Shown: positions 6,050 through 9,120 of the stretch, piece after piece | Position numbering within the stretch: position 1 is the stretch's first letter | Layout of the letters: every line of letters begins with the position of its first letter | The notes under the pieces: model-generated | Databases searched by the model: none | Told to the model about the DNA's origin: nothing | The model's input: only the letters and a program-made list of their open reading frames with translations | Source of the DNA: Prevotellaceae bacterium | GTDB lineage: Bacteria > Bacteroidota > Bacteroidia > Bacteroidales > Bacteroidaceae | Assembly (NCBI GenBank): GCA_021204545.1 | Contig: JAJPZF010000125.1 | Location: 1-9,120 of the forward strand | Length of the DNA: 9,120 nucleotides | Reading direction: 5' to 3' | Translations under genes and position numbers: made by a program

Positions 6050-8653
6050 AAGAAAATACATATTATTCCCTTGCTCGCTTCCGCAGTGGCCCTGTTGACT
6101 GCGACGGGTTGCTCTGACGAGATCTTGGTGACCTCAGACTCTGGCTTGCAGCAAGGGAAGACAGTAAATGCTTATCTCGACCTTTCCGTCCAGAACTTGG
6201 CAGTCAGCACGGCGACAAGGACGGAAACGCCAAGCTCTGACCCGGAGACTGACACTGAGGCTGAGCGCAGAGTGAACAACGTTTGGCTCTTTCAGTATAA
6301 CGCTGACGGTGAGCTTGTCTATTATACATACGTGACAGGCACTCACCTTGAGGAGCTTGATGACCTCAACGTTTCCTTAAGCGATATTGGGAACGTTGAG
6401 AGTACAATCTATGCGGTTACGAACACTGACGATGCGACTTGGGTGACAGAAAGCAATAAGTCAAGTTTCGGCACTATAGACCTGCTGCAGCAGCAGACTA
6501 TACCTAACCCTAACCCGATTTACGCTACTGATCTGAATGCTGAGGGAAGTACGGTTGGAATACCAATGTCTGGCTCAACCAGCGGTGTCGTCGTGTGGGA
6601 GGGCAGCCGCATAACTGTGCCTGTGACGAGGATGTTTGCCAAAATGGAGATGAGGGTTCGTCTTACAACCAGCACTGGCTATACTGCTTCGCTGACTTCA
6701 GTGTCGGTGGGCAACGTGCCGACCACTTGCAGCGTGGGAACGGTATTCACCGACGACGAGACTGCTGGTACATATTCCACTGACACGAAGTATTATCCTT
6801 GGTCGTTTACGTCTTCGCAGATAATTGACGTAAGCGAAGAGGGCGAAGACGAAGATGGCTATTCAGTTGGCTACCCATACGTTATGTATGTGCCTGAGAA
6901 CATCAAGGGAGAGAATAGCAATGACGCTGCTTCAACCAAATTTGATAATGCGCCGCAGAACTCTCTCTATGTCATCTCCCGTCTTAATCTTACCGACGAT
7001 CGTAGTGCGCAGATAGTGGCTGACCCTCACTACTCTGTCTCGCCAGGCGGCAACATTACCAATAATTATAATGTGCGGCGCAACTGCGTCTATCGTGTTA
7101 CCGTCACCATTGCGCCTAAGGATGTGATAACTCCCTCGGCTAATTGCCTTATCGCCCCGACCAATACCACTATCGCTTTCTATCCTTATTATCGTGACGA
7201 GATAGGGCATCGCGATGATAACACAGATTATGCGGATGCCAGTTACTACGATTTCGAGCAGCATTTGAGTGGTGATGACCTTGGCCTCACCCTCGCCAGC
7301 TTAAAGATAATATGGCAGACCCAAGACTGTATTGGTAACAACAGCAGTGGAAATCTTGTGGAGCTTGTCACTGATGATGACGATTGGATGCATACCAAGA
7401 TATATGTACATGCGGCAAAGACAGGCAATGCCTTAATTGGCGGATACAATTCAGATGGCAAGCTTTTATGGTCGTGGCATATCTGGGTGACTGACCTTGC
7501 GCCTGACAATGATGGCAATGCGGTGACATATAGCCATTATCTGTGGGATGAGGATGGAATATACACTGACAAGAGAGTGACAGGTTATCCTGTTATGAGG
7601 TGTAACCTTGGGGCTTTGGCTAATGAACCCGCAAGTACCGCTTGGAGTGACTACACCAAAACGTACGGAACGCTCTACCAATGGGGACGCAAAGACCCCT
7701 TTCCGCCAGTGAAGACAAACGGGAAGCATGCGGGATTGTATAACTATGACAATGCTACGGCCAATGTTGATGTCTATGACAACAGCAACACTCAGATATA
7801 TTTGGATGGTAATACTGGATGGGAAGGCACCACTTCAGCATATAGCGTATTCAATACGGTACAGACTACCTCGCTCACACAGACCAAAGCCGATGGCATA
7901 CAATATTCCATTGAGCACCCTACAACATTCATTGCTGCCACAAATACAGATCTCGAATACGACGAGACTTCCTATGACGTGCTTGCAAACTATGAAAATC
8001 AGGGTGACTGGTTGCCTGAAGGCGATGATGACCTCTGGGGAGGAAACGGCAAAAGCACTAAAAGGTATCAGCCGTACTCCACAGACAATGGTGATGATTT
8101 TAACGCATCCATAGAGGATAACTATGGTGACTATAAGACCATCTTCGACCCATGCCCATACGGATGGCGAACAGCGCCAGGTGACCTTTGGCTTGGCTTC
8201 ACCAAGGATGGATTGAACTATAACGAGTATGCCAACTCTTTGATTGATGCGCACATGGTCGCCAATGTAAACTGTGTGGAGACAACTACAGCTCAGGTTG
8301 CTGCTAATATGGGCTTTCACATGTATATGAACAATTGGGGGAGCGGTGACGTTGTGTTCTTTCCTACCCAAGGTTCTCGCCTTGCTTCTGGTCAGCCTTT
8401 CCATGGAGGGATATGCGGAAACTATCATAATGCGACTGTAGATGAAACTGTCGCTGTGAAAGATTGGCTGATAGATGGAGACAGGCTGGCAGACACCGCA
8501 ACTCCCAATGCTATCAGACGTGTGGATATACTTCATTTCCATAATGCAGGCAACCAGCAATATACCCAAGTGAACACCTTCGAGAAGGAGCTTATTTACT
8601 ACAACAGGGCTGTGGCAGGCCCAGTGCGTTGCGTCCGCGAAAAGACGAAGTAA
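6047..8653 (+). CDS. Large fimbrial tip-type lipoprotein with C-terminal FISUMP-like module
   Basis: From ATG 6047 the product has 868 residues. The lipobox ATGC places the lipidated Cys at C22, and TATRTE gives R58 as a candidate maturation site. Residues 75-90 (RVNNVWLFQYNADGEL), 193-204 (VTRMFAKMEMRV) and 339-352 (NNYNVRRNCVYRVT) are the usual fimbrillin/DUF4906-like landmarks. From about residue 470 a different module begins: LWSWHIW (W475, W477, W480), VMRCNLGAL (from about 516), YGTLYQWGRKDPF (540-552), FDPCPYGWR (700-708) and a terminal AGPVRCVRE. These match the Fibrobacter succinogenes major paralogous domain family (FISUMP, TIGR02145-like), a surface module; C703 and C862 could form a disulfide. 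The protein does not end in a donor-strand motif like that of the major subunit, which fits a terminal position in the fibre. The role as adhesive tip is inferred from size, order and domain design; the ligand is unknown. Confidence 0.8.
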   Translation: MKKIHIIPLLASAVALLTATGCSDEILVTSDSGLQQGKTVNAYLDLSVQNLAVSTATRTETPSSDPETDTEAERRVNNVWLFQYNADGELVYYTYVTGTHLEELDDLNVSLSDIGNVESTIYAVTNTDDATWVTESNKSSFGTIDLLQQQTIPNPNPIYATDLNAEGSTVGIPMSGSTSGVVVWEGSRITVPVTRMFAKMEMRVRLTTSTGYTASLTSVSVGNVPTTCSVGTVFTDDETAGTYSTDTKYYPWSFTSSQIIDVSEEGEDEDGYSVGYPYVMYVPENIKGENSNDAASTKFDNAPQNSLYVISRLNLTDDRSAQIVADPHYSVSPGGNITNNYNVRRNCVYRVTVTIAPKDVITPSANCLIAPTNTTIAFYPYYRDEIGHRDDNTDYADASYYDFEQHLSGDDLGLTLASLKIIWQTQDCIGNNSSGNLVELVTDDDDWMHTKIYVHAAKTGNALIGGYNSDGKLLWSWHIWVTDLAPDNDGNAVTYSHYLWDEDGIYTDKRVTGYPVMRCNLGALANEPASTAWSDYTKTYGTLYQWGRKDPFPPVKTNGKHAGLYNYDNATANVDVYDNSNTQIYLDGNTGWEGTTSAYSVFNTVQTTSLTQTKADGIQYSIEHPTTFIAATNTDLEYDETSYDVLANYENQGDWLPEGDDDLWGGNGKSTKRYQPYSTDNGDDFNASIEDNYGDYKTIFDPCPYGWRTAPGDLWLGFTKDGLNYNEYANSLIDAHMVANVNCVETTTAQVAANMGFHMYMNNWGSGDVVFFPTQGSRLASGQPFHGGICGNYHNATVDETVAVKDWLIDGDRLADTATPNAIRRVDILHFHNAGNQQYTQVNTFEKELIYYNRAVAGPVRCVREKTK

Positions 8654-8674
8654 CCCCCGCAAGCAACAACAAAC

Positions 8675-8705
8675 CGCCCCGAAGTCTCCGCAACGCTTCG
8701 GGGCG
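8675..8705 (+). terminator. Intrinsic terminator of the fimbrial operon
   Basis: CGCCCCGAAG (8675-8684) pairs perfectly with CTTCGGGGCG (8696-8705) around an 11-nt loop. It starts 22 nt after the tip-gene stop and is followed by TTCCT, a TA run and TTCTCC. The tract is only partly U-rich, but the 10-bp GC-rich stem and its placement make it the probable operon end. Confidence 0.8.
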
Positions 8706-8726
8706 TTCCTATATATATATTCTCCT

Positions 8727-8814
8727 CCCGACCGCGCAGTCTTTTTCTAAAAGTCGCGCAGACTTTTCCTCCCGTCCGCGCATTCTTTCCCTACCTTCCG
8801 TCCACCTGCCAAGG
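8727..8814. repeat. 22-nt-period tandem repeat, three clear units and one decayed
   Basis: The core CGCGCA occurs at 8733-8738, 8755-8760 and 8777-8782, exactly 22 nt apart each time. Each core is followed by a pyrimidine-rich stretch containing CTTT. Taken as 22-nt units from 8727, units 1 and 3 agree at 18 of 22 positions, and units 1 and 2 at about 14 of 22. A fourth unit at 8793-8814 keeps only traces (CGTCCA at the core position). There are no unique spacers, so it is not a CRISPR array. The minus strand reads as purine-rich. The function is unknown. Confidence 0.6.
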
Positions 8815-8983
8815 CGATATAAGGCTATCAGGTTGCGCCCAAACGTTAAAATGGGCATTGTCTTACGATAAAACAAGCGAAAAAGTTGGCGGTAAAATAA
8901 GAAATGCCTACCTTAACAACAACATGACCTCCCACGCTTCCCATTAAGAACAGCGCACCAGGGGGGTCTTCGAGTGTTTATGG
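8815..8983 (+). promoter_or_regulatory. Upstream region and foldable leader of the Abi gene
   Basis: No gene is seen between the repeat and the Abi start. A small stem GCCCA/TGGGC (8837-8841 and 8852-8856, 10-nt loop) lies at its left. Closer to the gene, GACCTCCC (8926-8933) can pair with GGGGGGTC (8961-8968), 8 pairs with one G-U. An inner CGCT/AGCG helix (8935-8938 and 8952-8955) fits inside it. The outer stem ends 15 nt before the ATG at 8984. No clear TAnnTTTG promoter or Shine-Dalgarno sequence was found. The promoter must lie here if the terminator at 8675-8705 works. Confidence 0.4.
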
Positions 8984-9120
8984 ATGAACTACAATAAACA
9001 ACCTATTTCACTGGAGGAGCAAATAAGCAGGCTTCAGAGCAAGGGCTTGATTATAGACGACGAAGAGCAAGCCAAAGAGTATTTAGGCAATATCGGCTAC
9101 TACCGCCTACGGGCGTACAC
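8984..9120 (+). CDS. Abi_2 family (AbiD/AbiF-like) abortive infection protein, N-terminal part
   Basis: Only the first 45 residues are inside the window; the frame is open to the edge. The sequence starts MNYNKQPISLEEQISRL and continues with SKGLIIDDEEQAKEYL and NIGYYRLRAY. This combination (helix with Q/L heptads, acidic helix, then IGYYRL) is the characteristic N-terminus of Abi_2 (AbiD/AbiF) proteins. The family has a HEPN-like fold and is associated with phage abortive infection, presumably through RNA cleavage; the catalytic region lies beyond the window, so activity cannot be judged. An in-frame TAA at 8945-8947 lies upstream, and 8984 is the first in-frame ATG after it; another ATG at 8980 is out of frame and stops after five codons. 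It follows the operon terminator and is probably an independent defence gene. Confidence 0.82.
   Translation, partial: MNYNKQPISLEEQISRLQSKGLIIDDEEQAKEYLGNIGYYRLRAY

Noticed and set aside
7835..8662. 275-codon antisense frame opposite the tip gene
   Set aside because: It is fully contained in a well-supported coding gene, and its protein shows no recognisable motif. The same applies to the other long antisense frames, such as 211-879 and 2338-2931.
8727..8814. Possible CRISPR array
   Set aside because: The units are contiguous and degenerate, with no unique spacers and no cas genes nearby.

Overview
The window looks like a chromosomal segment of a Bacteroidales bacterium (Bacteroides/Prevotella/Porphyromonas-type Bacteroidota). 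Four consecutive lipoprotein signal peptides, the DUF3575 and DUF3868 partner proteins, and Mfa1/Mfa2-type fimbrillins point to this group; the genus cannot be fixed from sequence alone. All complete genes are on the + strand.

Layout: (1) 1-144, the last 47 codons of a DUF3575 outer-membrane-type protein. (2) 166-1581, a periplasmic/envelope protein with DUF3868, OmpA-C-like and TPR-like regions. (3) 1639-3522, a large Mfa1-family major fimbrial subunit. (4) 3523-3760, a 238-nt non-coding gap with a strong GC-rich hairpin 12 nt after the major-subunit stop codon. (5) 3761-4870, an Mfa2/FimB-family anchor lipoprotein. (6) 4899-6047, a second, minor fimbrillin-like lipoprotein. (7) 6047-8653, a large probable tip subunit with an N-terminal fimbrillin part and a C-terminal FISUMP-like (Fibrobacter succinogenes major paralogous domain) module, translationally coupled to gene 6. 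(8) 8675-8705, an intrinsic terminator closing the operon. (9) 8727-8814, a small 22-nt-period repeat. (10) from 8984, the start of an Abi_2 (AbiD/AbiF-like) abortive-infection gene that runs off the window.

Working model, from family knowledge: this is a type V (FimA/Mfa-like) pilus operon. Each fimbrillin is exported as a lipoprotein. The major and minor subunits are trimmed by a trypsin-like protease after an Arg or Lys near the N-terminus, and they polymerise by strand exchange using a C-terminal strand. The Mfa2-like lipoprotein keeps its lipid and anchors the fibre to the outer membrane, and the last gene supplies the tip module that contacts the target. The DUF3575 and DUF3868 proteins are habitual partners of such operons; their exact role is not established.

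I do not see a clearly new biological system. The points most worth following up are the structured gap between major subunit and anchor, the FISUMP-like tip module, the terminator-proximal repeat, and the Abi gene with a foldable leader at the operon edge.
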